61,325 nt of DNA from Microvirga lupini (GTDB taxonomy: Bacteria; Pseudomonadota; Alphaproteobacteria; Rhizobiales; Beijerinckiaceae). Below the pieces are notes generated by a model that was not told the origin of the DNA, ran no database searches, and worked only from the letters and a program-made list of their open reading frames with translations. The DNA lies in contig KI912045.1 in assembly GCA_000517005.1 (NCBI GenBank), positions 263,279 through 324,603 on the forward strand. Reading direction: 5' to 3'. Position numbers and translations under genes: made by a program. Below, one piece after another: positions 1 to 7,555 of the stretch; position 1 is the first letter of the stretch, and the number at the start of each line of letters is the position of its first letter.

Positions 1-12
1 CTGCGCTCCGTA

Positions 13-204
13 TTGTCATTCCCGGCCTATGGCCGCCAGGGGGGATCACCGCGATGTCATGGACGAGCCTGTCCCGGCCATCCCGATCCTGTGAAGCGCC
101 GCGCTTTTCCTTATCGGGATCACCGGCACAAGGCCGGTGATGACGTGAGTGGATGTCATTCCCGGCCGGAGCAAAGCGGACCTGCGGCCGCCGGGGATGA
201 CACG
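13..204. repeat. Composite intergenic repeats, copy 1
   Basis: This non-coding stretch carries a degenerate copy of a palindromic repeat at about 56-145. Its left arm is diverged, while its right arm, ATCACCGGCACAAGG followed by CCGGTGATGACG, is intact. A second repeat family beginning GTCATTCCCGGCCGGAGC and ending GGGGATGACAC follows at about 155-204. Related copies occur near 7.4, 9.3 and 52.3 kb. They resemble the short GC-rich intergenic repeats common in Hyphomicrobiales. Short reading frames here are products of the repeat and are not genes. Confidence 0.7.
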
Positions 205-208
205 CGCG

Positions 209-368
209 TTTCCCTCCCCCTTGCGGGGAGGGATTAAGGGTGGGGGTCGGAAAGTCAGAGCGCTGCGTTCAGCGGAAGGAACTTTAGCTGGTACAACGCC
301 TCGTTCAGCAATCTCTCACCCAGTAGGACCACCCCCACCCCTGCCCCTCCCCGCAAGGGGGAGGGAAA
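209..368. repeat. MITE-like inverted-repeat pair
   Basis: A 24-bp arm at 209-232 (TTTCCCTCCCCC then TTGCGGGGAGGG) recurs as an exact reverse complement at 345-368. The similarity continues inward as a GGGTGGGGGT block on the left and its complement on the right. The arms enclose about 112 bp without a gene, and each arm can also fold on itself. The layout resembles a miniature inverted-repeat element, but I see no target-site duplication or transposase. It lies just past the 3' end of the minus-strand thioesterase gene and could end transcription there. Confidence 0.6.
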
Positions 369-387
369 GCCTGCGTGGTCGGTCGCT

Positions 388-843
388 CTAATCGCTCACC
401 CCGTCGCGCCCCTCCACCGTCATGAGCGTCGCGGTCAGCAATGCAATCTGCTTCTCGCGGCCCTCGTGGACGGCGAACACGTCGCTCTGTGCGAGCGTGA
501 GCGTCCTTCCCGCCTTGATGACCCTGCCCCGCGCCGTCATGCGTTCGCCGATCCCAGGCGCCATGAGGTTGATCTTGAATTCAGCAGTGAGAACGCCGGC
601 ACCGGGCGGCATCAGGGTCAGGGCCGCATAGCCGGCAGCGGAATCCGCAATGCTGGCCAGGGCTCCCGCATGGAGGAAGCCGTGTTGTTGCGACACCGCC
701 CTGGAGGCAGGCAGCGTAATCTCCACCAGACCGGGAGATACGCGAAGGAGAGATGCGCCCAGGGTCGCCATCAACCCTTGGGACGCAAAGCTCGCGCGCA
801 CCCGCGCCTCGTATTCGGGATCTTTCGGTGCCGGATCATTCAC
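388..843 (-). CDS. PaaI-family hotdog thioesterase
   Basis: A protein of about 151 aa with the hotdog-fold PaaI signature: a QQHGFLHAGALASIADSAAG stretch supplies the family's HG...D-type active-site helix, followed by beta strands such as TAEFKINLMAPG. Family members hydrolyse acyl-CoA or aryl-CoA thioesters, often rescuing stalled CoA intermediates of aromatic catabolism. I chose the GTG at 843 because GGGAGA lies about 7 nt upstream; a TTG at 858 would add five residues. The gene diverges from the DMT transporter. A link to the aryl-CoA locus near 10-17 kb is possible but is only inference, and the substrate is unknown. Confidence 0.8.
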   Translation of the reverse strand: MNDPAPKDPEYEARVRASFASQGLMATLGASLLRVSPGLVEITLPASRAVSQQHGFLHAGALASIADSAAGYAALTLMPPGAGVLTAEFKINLMAPGIGERMTARGRVIKAGRTLTLAQSDVFAVHEGREKQIALLTATLMTVEGRDGVSD

Positions 844-926
844 TTGTGTGTCTCCCAATCCCTACAACCTAAGTCAGACCTCAAAAGCCTTGGAATCAAG
901 TTCATTTTCCCTCATTGATCCGCCCC

Positions 927-1862
927 ATGAGACATTCCGCTTCGTCTTCCGCTCCCAAAGTGCGCTCGGGCACGCTCGTCGGCATCGGCCTGATGCTGCT
1001 CGGCGTCTTCATGTTTGCCATGAACGACGTCATGGGAAAGTGGCTCGTCGCCACCTATTCCGTCGGCCAGGTCCTGCTCCTGCGCAGCGTCGCAGCCCTT
1101 GTGGTTCTCCTGCCCCTGATGCGCCAGCGGAAGGTGCCCTTCGCCATCCCGCCGCAGCCCGGGCTTCACGCGGTACGGATCACCCTCTCCACGCTCGAAG
1201 TCGCCTGCTTCTACTGGGCCGTCACCTATATGCCGCTGGCGGACGTGATGACCTATTACCTGGCAGGACCGATCTATGTGGCGGCCTTCGCGGCGTTCTG
1301 GCTCGGCGAGAAGATCGACAAGCCGCGCATCCTTGCCATCGGGGTCGGCTTCGTCGGCGTTCTCATTGCCTTACGCCCGTCCCCGGCCACCCTGTCCCTT
1401 CCGGCCCTCATCGCGTTGACCGGGAGCCTGTTCTACTCGCTCCTGATGATCACCACCCGCAAGCTGCGGGAAACCGACGATGCGACGCTCGTGTTCGGGC
1501 AGATTCTCGGCACGCTGATCTTCGGTCTTATCACGGCGCCGCTCGCCTGGGTGACCCCGGGGCCGCTTGATCTGGCAGGCCTGTTCCTGCTCGGCATCGT
1601 GTCCATGGTGGCCCATGTCTGCGTCAACCGCTCGCTGAAGATTGCGCCGGCCTCGGTCGTCGCGCCCTATCAGTACACGCTGATCGTCTGGGCCATCGTG
1701 CTGGGCTACCTGTTCTTCGGCGATGTCGTCGGATTCTGGACGCTCGTCGGCGCCGCCGTCATCTGCGGCGCGGGACTGGCGCTTCTGCTCCTGGAGCGCG
1801 AGGCCGCGCGACGGGGGCGCGAAGCGAAGGACATCGAGACGCCGGTCCTGCCGGAGGCCTGA
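927..1862 (+). CDS. DMT-superfamily (EamA) transporter
   Basis: An inner-membrane protein of about 311 aa with roughly ten hydrophobic segments arranged as two EamA repeats. The first starts VGIGLMLLGVFMFAMNDVMGKWLV and the second covers the FYSLLMITTRKLRE to VVGFWTLVGAAVICGAG part. Family members export metabolites or amino acids, or in some cases import riboflavin or S-adenosylmethionine; nothing here fixes the substrate. ATG 927 is preferred over the upstream in-frame TTG at 915, although neither has a clear Shine-Dalgarno sequence. The charged C-terminal tail (RREGREAKDIE-like) is typical. The gene stands alone, divergent from the thioesterase. Confidence 0.85.
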   Translation: MRHSASSSAPKVRSGTLVGIGLMLLGVFMFAMNDVMGKWLVATYSVGQVLLLRSVAALVVLLPLMRQRKVPFAIPPQPGLHAVRITLSTLEVACFYWAVTYMPLADVMTYYLAGPIYVAAFAAFWLGEKIDKPRILAIGVGFVGVLIALRPSPATLSLPALIALTGSLFYSLLMITTRKLRETDDATLVFGQILGTLIFGLITAPLAWVTPGPLDLAGLFLLGIVSMVAHVCVNRSLKIAPASVVAPYQYTLIVWAIVLGYLFFGDVVGFWTLVGAAVICGAGLALLLLEREAARRGREAKDIETPVLPEA

Positions 1863-1965
1863 TCGCCACGATTACGATGCGACGCCCCTGCGGATGGTCC
1901 GAGAGTCCAGCTTGACACGGCAAAGAGCAAAGCGGTCAATGACCTCATAAACCATGGGGAGTTCG

Positions 1966-3156
1966 ATGCGCCTGAAGCTCACAATCGCTGCCGCTGCGGC
2001 AGGAATTTTCTTTGCATCCGCGGCCTTTGCCCAGGACATCAAGATTGCCCTGATCGCTGGCAAGACCGGACCGCTCGAGGCCTATGCCAAGCAGACCGAA
2101 GCCGGCTTCATGATGGGCCTGGAATACCTCACGAAGGGCACGATGGCGGTCAACGGCCGCAAGATCAACGTCATCGTGAAGGACGACCAGCTCAAGGCCG
2201 ATCTCGCCAAGACCCTGCTGGAGCAGGCCTATAACGATGACGAGGTCGACCTCGCCGTCGGCACCACGTCGTCCGCGGCGGCCCTAGCCATGCTGCCGGT
2301 GGCCGAGGAGAACGGCAAGGTGCTGATCGTGGAGCCCGCCGTGGCCGACGCGATCACCGGCGAAAAGTGGAACCGCTTCATCTTCCGCACCGCGCGCAAC
2401 TCGACCCAGGACGCCTACGGCGCTGCAGCCGCCGTTCCGGCGAGCGGAGAGGTTTCCATCGCGACGCTCGCTCAGGATTACGCCTTCGGCAAGGACGGCG
2501 TCGCCGCCCTCAAGAACGCGCTCGCCGAGATCCGACCGAACGCGAAGGTGGTGTTCGAGGAATATGCCCCGCAGAACGCCACGGACTTCACGGCTTCCGC
2601 CCAGCGCATCTTCGATGCCCTCAAGGACAAGCCGGGCAAGAAGATCATCAACATCATCTGGGCCGGCCAGCATCCGCTGCCGAAGATCGCCGACCTGAAG
2701 CCGGAGCGCTTCGGCATCGAGATCGCGCCCGGCGGCAACATCCTGCCCGCCATGCAGATCTACAAGAACTATCCCGGCATGGAAGGCGCGGTGTATTACT
2801 ATTATGCCTTCCCGAAGAACGCGATGAACGACTGGCTCGTGGCCGAGCACCAGAAGCGCTACAACGCACCGCCGGACTTCTTCACCGCGGGCGGCTTCGC
2901 GGCCGCTTCCGCCGCCGTCACGGCGATCCAGAAGGCCGGCGGCACAGACACGGAGAAGCTGATTGCGGCCATGGAGGGCATGACCTTCGAGACGCCGAAG
3001 GGTCCGATGACCTTCCGCAAGGAAGACCATCAGGCCCTGCAGGACATGTATCACTTCAAGGTCAAGGCCAGCGGCAAGGATGCGAACGATCTGCTCGATC
3101 TCGTCGCCACCATCCCGGCCGACAAGATGCCGATCCCGATCCGGAACAAGCGTTAA
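1966..3156 (+). CDS. ABC transporter periplasmic substrate-binding protein (LIV-type)
   Basis: A periplasmic type-1 binding protein of about 396 aa. A signal peptide (MRLKLTIAAAAAGIFF...AFA, then QDIKIALIAGKTGP) precedes the mature fold. The IALIAGKTGPLEAYAKQTEAGF opening is typical of the leucine/amide/aromatic-acid binding family. ATG 1966 is chosen because GGGGAG lies just upstream; ATG 1954 would put that motif inside the gene. It heads a five-gene set with two ATPases and two permeases, so the transporter is complete. The ligand cannot be read from sequence; branched-chain amino acids, amides and aromatic acids are all possible. Confidence 0.88.
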   Translation: MRLKLTIAAAAAGIFFASAAFAQDIKIALIAGKTGPLEAYAKQTEAGFMMGLEYLTKGTMAVNGRKINVIVKDDQLKADLAKTLLEQAYNDDEVDLAVGTTSSAAALAMLPVAEENGKVLIVEPAVADAITGEKWNRFIFRTARNSTQDAYGAAAAVPASGEVSIATLAQDYAFGKDGVAALKNALAEIRPNAKVVFEEYAPQNATDFTASAQRIFDALKDKPGKKIINIIWAGQHPLPKIADLKPERFGIEIAPGGNILPAMQIYKNYPGMEGAVYYYYAFPKNAMNDWLVAEHQKRYNAPPDFFTAGGFAAASAAVTAIQKAGGTDTEKLIAAMEGMTFETPKGPMTFRKEDHQALQDMYHFKVKASGKDANDLLDLVATIPADKMPIPIRNKR

Positions 3157-3162
3157 GCGCAC

Positions 3163-3942
3163 GTGACCCTGTCGACGACAACGGCGCCCGCGCTCGAAAC
3201 GCGCGGGCTCACCATTCGCTTCGGCGGCCATGTGGCCGTCAACGACGTGTCGTGCCGGTTCACCCCCGGCACGCTCACCGCCATCGTCGGCCCGAACGGC
3301 GCCGGCAAGACGACCTATTTCAATCTCATCTCCGGTCAGTTGCGCGCCACATCCGGACAGGTGATTGTCGAGGGTGAGGACATCACGGGACTACCCGCTT
3401 CCGCCCGTACACGGCGCGGGCTCGGCCGCGCGTTTCAGCTCACCAACCTGTTTCCGCAATTGACGGCGCTTGAGAACGTGCGCCTCGCCGTGCAGAGCCG
3501 CGCCGATGCGGGCTGGTCGCTCTTCAAGGAATGGAACACGCGCCGCGATCTGATCGAGAAGGCGGAAGGCATCCTGGAAAGGGTGCGTCTCGCCGACAAG
3601 CGCCACATCGCGCCGAAGGCGCTCTCGCATGGGGATCAACGCAAGCTCGAAGTGGCGCTTCTGATCGCCATGGAGCCGAAGGTCTTCATGTTCGACGAGC
3701 CGACCGCCGGCATGAGCGTCGACGAGGTGCCGACCGTGCTCGAGCTCATTCACGACATCAAGCAGCGCAGCGACGCCACGGTGCTCCTCGTGGAGCACAA
3801 GATGGACGTGGTGCGCTCGCTCTCCGACCGCATCATCGTGCTGCACAACGGCGCGCTCGTGGCGGACGGCGAGCCCGCAGAGGTCATCGCCTCGCCGGTG
3901 GTACAGGAAGCCTATCTCGGTGTGGAGGCTCCCCGTGACTGA
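3163..3942 (+). CDS. LIV-type ABC transporter ATP-binding protein (LivG-like)
   Basis: A cytoplasmic ATPase of 259 aa. The Walker A is GPNGAGKTT. The signature is a degenerate LSHGDQRKLEVALLIA and the Walker B/Glu is VFMFDEPTAGM, followed by a conserved His switch in LLVEHKMD. The LSHGDQ-type signature and the RTFQ-like segment (GRAFQLTNLFPQLTALENV) mark the LivG branch. GTG 3163 starts six bases after the binding-protein stop. The 3' end overlaps the next ATPase gene by 8 bp, as expected for coupled translation. It energises the transporter with the neighbouring LivF-like subunit. Confidence 0.9.
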   Translation: MTLSTTTAPALETRGLTIRFGGHVAVNDVSCRFTPGTLTAIVGPNGAGKTTYFNLISGQLRATSGQVIVEGEDITGLPASARTRRGLGRAFQLTNLFPQLTALENVRLAVQSRADAGWSLFKEWNTRRDLIEKAEGILERVRLADKRHIAPKALSHGDQRKLEVALLIAMEPKVFMFDEPTAGMSVDEVPTVLELIHDIKQRSDATVLLVEHKMDVVRSLSDRIIVLHNGALVADGEPAEVIASPVVQEAYLGVEAPRD

Positions 3943-4660
3943 GCCCCTCCTTCACTTGAGCGATGTGCACACGCATATCGGCCCCTATCACATCCTGCAC
4001 GGCGTGGACTTCGCGGTGCCGGCCGGCGAACTCACGATGCTGCTCGGCCGCAACGGCGCGGGCAAGACCACGACTTTGCGCACCATCATGGGCCTGTGGC
4101 AGGCCTCATCGGGCCGCATCCGTTTCGACGGCCGCGACATCACCGCAAGCTCCACGCCGGACATCGCCCGCTCCGGCATCGCCTATGTGCCGGAAGCGAT
4201 GGGCATCTTCACCGATCTGACGGTGCGGGAGAACATCGTGCTTGCTGCCCGCAGCGGGCCGGTCGACAGGACCCGCCTCGACTGGATCCTCGGCCTGTTT
4301 CCCGCCCTCAAGCGCTTCTGGAACCTGCCGGCAGGCAATCTCTCCGGCGGCCAGAAGCAGATGCTCGCCATCGCCCGCGCCATCGCAGAGCCGCGCCGCC
4401 TGCTGCTCATCGACGAACCGACCAAGGGTCTGGCGCCCGTGATGGTGCGTTCCATGATCGAGGCCTTCAGGGCCCTGAAGGCCGCAGGCGAGACGATCCT
4501 GCTGGTGGAGCAGAATTTCTATGCCGCCTCGGCGCTCGGCGACAACGCGGTCGTCATGGATGACGGGCGCATCGTGCATTCCGGCACCATGAGCGAGCTG
4601 GTCGCGGACGCAGCCCTGCAGCAGCACCTGCTCGGCCTTTCCCTGGATGCGCATCAATGA
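3935..4660 (+). CDS. LIV-type ABC transporter ATP-binding protein (LivF-like)
   Basis: The second ATPase, about 241 aa. Walker A is GRNGAGKTTT, the ABC signature is NLSGGQKQMLAIARA, Walker B is LLLIDEPTKGLAP and the switch His is replaced in LLVEQNF, all standard for LivF. GTG 3935 is chosen because GGAGG lies at 3924-3928; a GTG at 3920 is also open. It overlaps the upstream ATPase gene, and its stop overlaps the ATG of the first permease, so the five genes are almost certainly co-transcribed. It forms a heterodimer with the LivG-like subunit at the inner membrane. Confidence 0.9.
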   Translation: MTEPLLHLSDVHTHIGPYHILHGVDFAVPAGELTMLLGRNGAGKTTTLRTIMGLWQASSGRIRFDGRDITASSTPDIARSGIAYVPEAMGIFTDLTVRENIVLAARSGPVDRTRLDWILGLFPALKRFWNLPAGNLSGGQKQMLAIARAIAEPRRLLLIDEPTKGLAPVMVRSMIEAFRALKAAGETILLVEQNFYAASALGDNAVVMDDGRIVHSGTMSELVADAALQQHLLGLSLDAHQ

Positions 4661-5679
4661 GCGACATGACCGCCGAAGCCTCAGCTCCGACCGAGCTACC
4701 GCGCGCCAAGACCGACAGGCTCCCGCTCGCTCTCGTCCCGGCGCTCGCTCTCCTGGCCCTGCCCTTCGTCGGCAGTCCCTCGACCTGGGTGACGCTCACC
4801 GTCGCGGGTCTCGCCATGGGCATGATGATCTTCCTCATGGCCTCGGGCCTCACCCTCGTCTTCGGCTTGATGGACATCATCAATTTCGGCCACGGCGTCT
4901 TCATCTCGCTCGGCGCCTACGCGACGCTCCTCGTGCTCGGGCCTCTCGCCGGCTGGGCGACAGCGGATTCCATCGGGCTGAATCTTGGCCTGCTGCTCCT
5001 GTGCATTCTCGTCGCCATGTCGGTGACGGGCATCGTCGGTGCCGTCTTCGAGCGCGTCATCGTGCGCCCGGTCTATGGCAGCCACCTAAAGCAGATCCTT
5101 GTCACCATGGGCGGGCTGATCGTCACCGAACAGCTGATCCATGCGATCTGGGGCGCATCGCCCATCCCGATCCCGCTGCCGCAATCCCTGCGCGGCGCCT
5201 TCGTGCTCGGCGACATCGTCATGGAGCGCTACCGCGTCGTCGCAGTAGTGATCGGCCTTTCGGTCTTCATCGGCATGCAGCTGCTCCTCAACCGCACCCG
5301 CATCGGCCTGCTGATCCGAGCCGGCGTCGAAAACCCCGAAATGGTCGAGGCGCTGGGCTACCGCATCCGCCGTCTCTTCGTCAGCGTCTTCATCGCCGGC
5401 TCCGCTCTCGCCGGTCTCGGCGGCGTCATGTGGGCCTTCTATCGCCAGACGCTGACCGCCGGCATGGGCATGGAGGTGATGGTGCTGGTCTTCATCGTCA
5501 TCATCATCGGCGGTCTCGGCTCCGTCGGCGGCTGCTTCGTCGGCTCGATCCTCGTCGCGCTGGTCGCCAATTACGTCGGCTTCATCGAGCCCAAGCTCGG
5601 TTTGATCTCCAACATCCTCGTCATGGCCCTCGTCCTCATCTGGCGTCCGCAGGGCCTGTTCCCGGTGGCCCGCCGATGA
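4657..5679 (+). CDS. LIV-type ABC transporter permease (LivH-like)
   Basis: An inner-membrane permease of 340 aa with about eight transmembrane stretches. The characteristic LivH segments are present: ASGLTLVFGLMDIINFGHG near the N-terminus and an EAA-like loop ENPEMVEALGYRIRRLF. The C-terminal FIVIIIGGLGSVGG and RPQGLF complete the family pattern. The N-terminus carries about 30 extra polar residues before the first membrane segment. The start ATG overlaps the upstream stop (ATGA). It pairs with the LivM-like permease to form the translocation path. Confidence 0.9.
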   Translation: MSDMTAEASAPTELPRAKTDRLPLALVPALALLALPFVGSPSTWVTLTVAGLAMGMMIFLMASGLTLVFGLMDIINFGHGVFISLGAYATLLVLGPLAGWATADSIGLNLGLLLLCILVAMSVTGIVGAVFERVIVRPVYGSHLKQILVTMGGLIVTEQLIHAIWGASPIPIPLPQSLRGAFVLGDIVMERYRVVAVVIGLSVFIGMQLLLNRTRIGLLIRAGVENPEMVEALGYRIRRLFVSVFIAGSALAGLGGVMWAFYRQTLTAGMGMEVMVLVFIVIIIGGLGSVGGCFVGSILVALVANYVGFIEPKLGLISNILVMALVLIWRPQGLFPVARR

Positions 5680-6794
5680 GCACATCCCCCTCCCTCGCCC
5701 TTCCTTTCGACGAGACCCGCCGGCGCGGCGGCTTCTTAAGCGCGATCCTGTCCTCGGACATGCCGCGCTCGAAGGTGCTGAGCGTCATCCTCCTCGCCAT
5801 CCTGCTGCTTCTCGCCGCAACGCCATTCCTGTTCTCCGGCAGCCAGCCCTTGGGCACGGCGGCGAAGATCTGCGTCTTCGTCGTGCTGGTTGCGAGCTAC
5901 GACCTTCTCCTCGGCTATTCCGGCATCGTGTCCTTCGCCCACACCATGTTCTTCGGTATCGGCGGCTACGGCATCGCCATCGCGCTCGAGCGCCTCGGGC
6001 CGACCTGGAGCTCGGTCGCCATCGGGCTGGTTTCGGCTCTCGTCCTGTCCGCAATGCTCGCCGTCGCCATCGGTCTCCTGTCGCTGCGGGTGCGAGCGAT
6101 CTTCTTCTCGATGATCACCCTCGCAGTCGCCTCCGCGGCCGCCGTTCTCGCCTCGCAGCTCTCCGACGTGACAGGCGGCGAAGATGGATTGTCGTTCCAG
6201 CTGCCCCAGGCGCTGCGCCCGGCCTTCCGGCTCCTGTCCGAGCCCCTCTTCGGCACCGCCATCAACGGGAGGCTCATCGCCTATTATCTCGTGTTCTTCG
6301 TCTCGCTCATCGTCTTCCTTGCTCTCCTGCGCATCGTGAACTCGCCCTTCGGGCGCGTGCTGCAGGCGATCCGCGAGAACGAGTTCCGGGCCGAGGCGCT
6401 CGGCTACCGCGTCGTCGCCTACCGCACGGCGGCCTCCGTCGTTTCGGCGCTCGCCGCGACGATTGCCGGCGCTCTCATGGCCCTCTGGCTGCGTTATAAC
6501 GGGCCCGACACCACCCTCTCCTTCTCGATCATGATCGACATCCTGCTCATGGTCGTGATCGGCGGCATGGGCACCATGTACGGCGCGGTCATCGGGGCCG
6601 CCCTGTTCGTCCTGGCCCAGAGCTACCTGCAGGTGGTGATGGGCGCCGGAAGCGCGGCTCTGGCGGGCATCCCGATCCTGCCCAACCTAATCCACCCGGA
6701 TCGCTGGCTCCTGTGGCTCGGCGCATTGTTCATCATCAGCGTCTATGCCTTCCCGGGCGGCATCGTCGGGCGCCTGCGGCAAGCCAGGCAATAA
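5676..6794 (+). CDS. LIV-type ABC transporter permease (LivM-like)
   Basis: The second permease, about 372 aa, inner membrane. Diagnostic LivM segments are SYDLLLGYSGIVSFAHTMFFGIGGYG, the EAA-like loop AIRENEFRAEALGYRVVAYR and the C-terminal IGGMGTMYGAVIGA. The true start is ATG 5676, overlapping the LivH-like stop; a longer open frame from 4647 is only the out-of-frame shadow of the upstream gene. It closes the first ABC transporter operon. About 70 bp separate it from the Gre-like gene. Confidence 0.9.
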   Translation: MSTSPSLALPFDETRRRGGFLSAILSSDMPRSKVLSVILLAILLLLAATPFLFSGSQPLGTAAKICVFVVLVASYDLLLGYSGIVSFAHTMFFGIGGYGIAIALERLGPTWSSVAIGLVSALVLSAMLAVAIGLLSLRVRAIFFSMITLAVASAAAVLASQLSDVTGGEDGLSFQLPQALRPAFRLLSEPLFGTAINGRLIAYYLVFFVSLIVFLALLRIVNSPFGRVLQAIRENEFRAEALGYRVVAYRTAASVVSALAATIAGALMALWLRYNGPDTTLSFSIMIDILLMVVIGGMGTMYGAVIGAALFVLAQSYLQVVMGAGSAALAGIPILPNLIHPDRWLLWLGALFIISVYAFPGGIVGRLRQARQ

Positions 6795-6864
6795 AGGTTA
6801 GCTCCGGAAACCTTCACGAACCTCGAACCGTTTCCTCTGAAAGAGAAAGAGCGGAGGAGACGTA

Positions 6865-7332
6865 ATGAGCCGTGCGTTTGTTCGTGAGATCGAGGGTGGC
6901 GAAGCCTTCGAGGACCTCCCTGACCGGATGATCAGTCCGCATCATCTCGTCACACCCACGGGGCTGGCCCAGATGGATGCGGAAATCGAGGCCCTGCACA
7001 AGCGCCTCGACGAGGCCCAATCCGCCGACGACAAGGCCGAAGTGGCGCGCCTCACCCGCGATCTGCGCTACTGGTCCGCCCGCCGGGCCTCCTCGGAGGT
7101 CGTTCCTCCTCCCACGGACACCGCTCACGTCCGCTTCGGCGCGCGCGTCACGTTCGAGCGCGAAGACGGCCGCCGCCAGACCTACCGGATCGTCGGCGAG
7201 GACGAGGCCGACCCGGCCAAGGGGAGCCTATCCTACGTGTCGCCCCTCGCGCAGGCGCTCATGGGCAAGGAAATCGGCGATGTGGTGCCGATCGGCCAGA
7301 CCACGGCCGAGATCGTCGAGATCGGTTTGTGA
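6865..7332 (+). CDS. GreA/GreB-family transcription elongation factor-like protein
   Basis: A protein of 155 aa with a short N-terminal coiled coil (about residues 32-75: LAQMDAEIEALHKRLDEAQ and LTRDLRYWSARR). A C-terminal FKBP-like Gre domain follows (VRFGARVTFEREDGR, YRIVGEDEADP, YVSPLAQALMGKEIGDVV). Gre factors stimulate transcript cleavage by stalled RNA polymerase through acidic residues at the coiled-coil tip. The coil here begins about 30 residues into the protein, so anti-pausing activity is likely but not certain. GGAGGAG lies about 6 nt before the ATG. A palindromic repeat follows the stop and may end transcription. Confidence 0.85.
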   Translation: MSRAFVREIEGGEAFEDLPDRMISPHHLVTPTGLAQMDAEIEALHKRLDEAQSADDKAEVARLTRDLRYWSARRASSEVVPPPTDTAHVRFGARVTFEREDGRRQTYRIVGEDEADPAKGSLSYVSPLAQALMGKEIGDVVPIGQTTAEIVEIGL

Positions 7333-7351
7333 AATTCGCTCATCCCCGCTC

Positions 7352-7440
7352 GTCATCACCGGCCTTGTGCCGGTGATCTCGATCCGAATGGCACAGCGCT
7401 TCTTTGCATCGGGATGGCCGGGACAAGCCTGGCCATGACG
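7352..7440 (-). repeat. Palindromic intergenic repeat, copy 2 (inverted orientation)
   Basis: An 89-bp element made of two hairpins joined by ATCCCGAT-type sequence. One arm pair is of the ATCACCGGC/GCCGGTGAT type at the left, and the other is ATGGCCGGG with CCTGGCCAT at the right, each around an ACAAG or CTTGT loop. Relative to copies near 9.4 and 52.3 kb it is inverted. It sits between the Gre-like gene and the convergent diguanylate cyclase gene, where it could act as a two-way terminator. Confidence 0.7.
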
Positions 7441-7446
7441 TGGGGA

Positions 7447-7547
7447 GTGTCATTCCCGGCCGGAGCGCAGCGGAGGGGAAGAGAATCCATACCGACAGAG
7501 CACGTCAGTGGACCTCCTTCCCTCGCTTCGCTAGCCGGGGATGACAC
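7447..7547. repeat. Second-family intergenic repeat
   Basis: About 100 bp running from GTGTCATTCCCGGCCGGAGCG to GCCGGGGATGACAC. The two ends are roughly inverted (GTGTCAT and ATGACAC). A close relative lies at 9244-9344 and a shortened one at about 155-204, in each case next to a copy of the hairpin repeat. No coding capacity is supported. Confidence 0.65.
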
Positions 7548-7555
7548 TGAAGCGC

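Noticed and set aside
4647-5675. Long in-frame extension upstream of the LivM-like permease
   Set aside because: It overlaps the LivH-like gene in another frame, is Arg/His/Pro-rich and has no membrane character; ATG 5676 fits the family.
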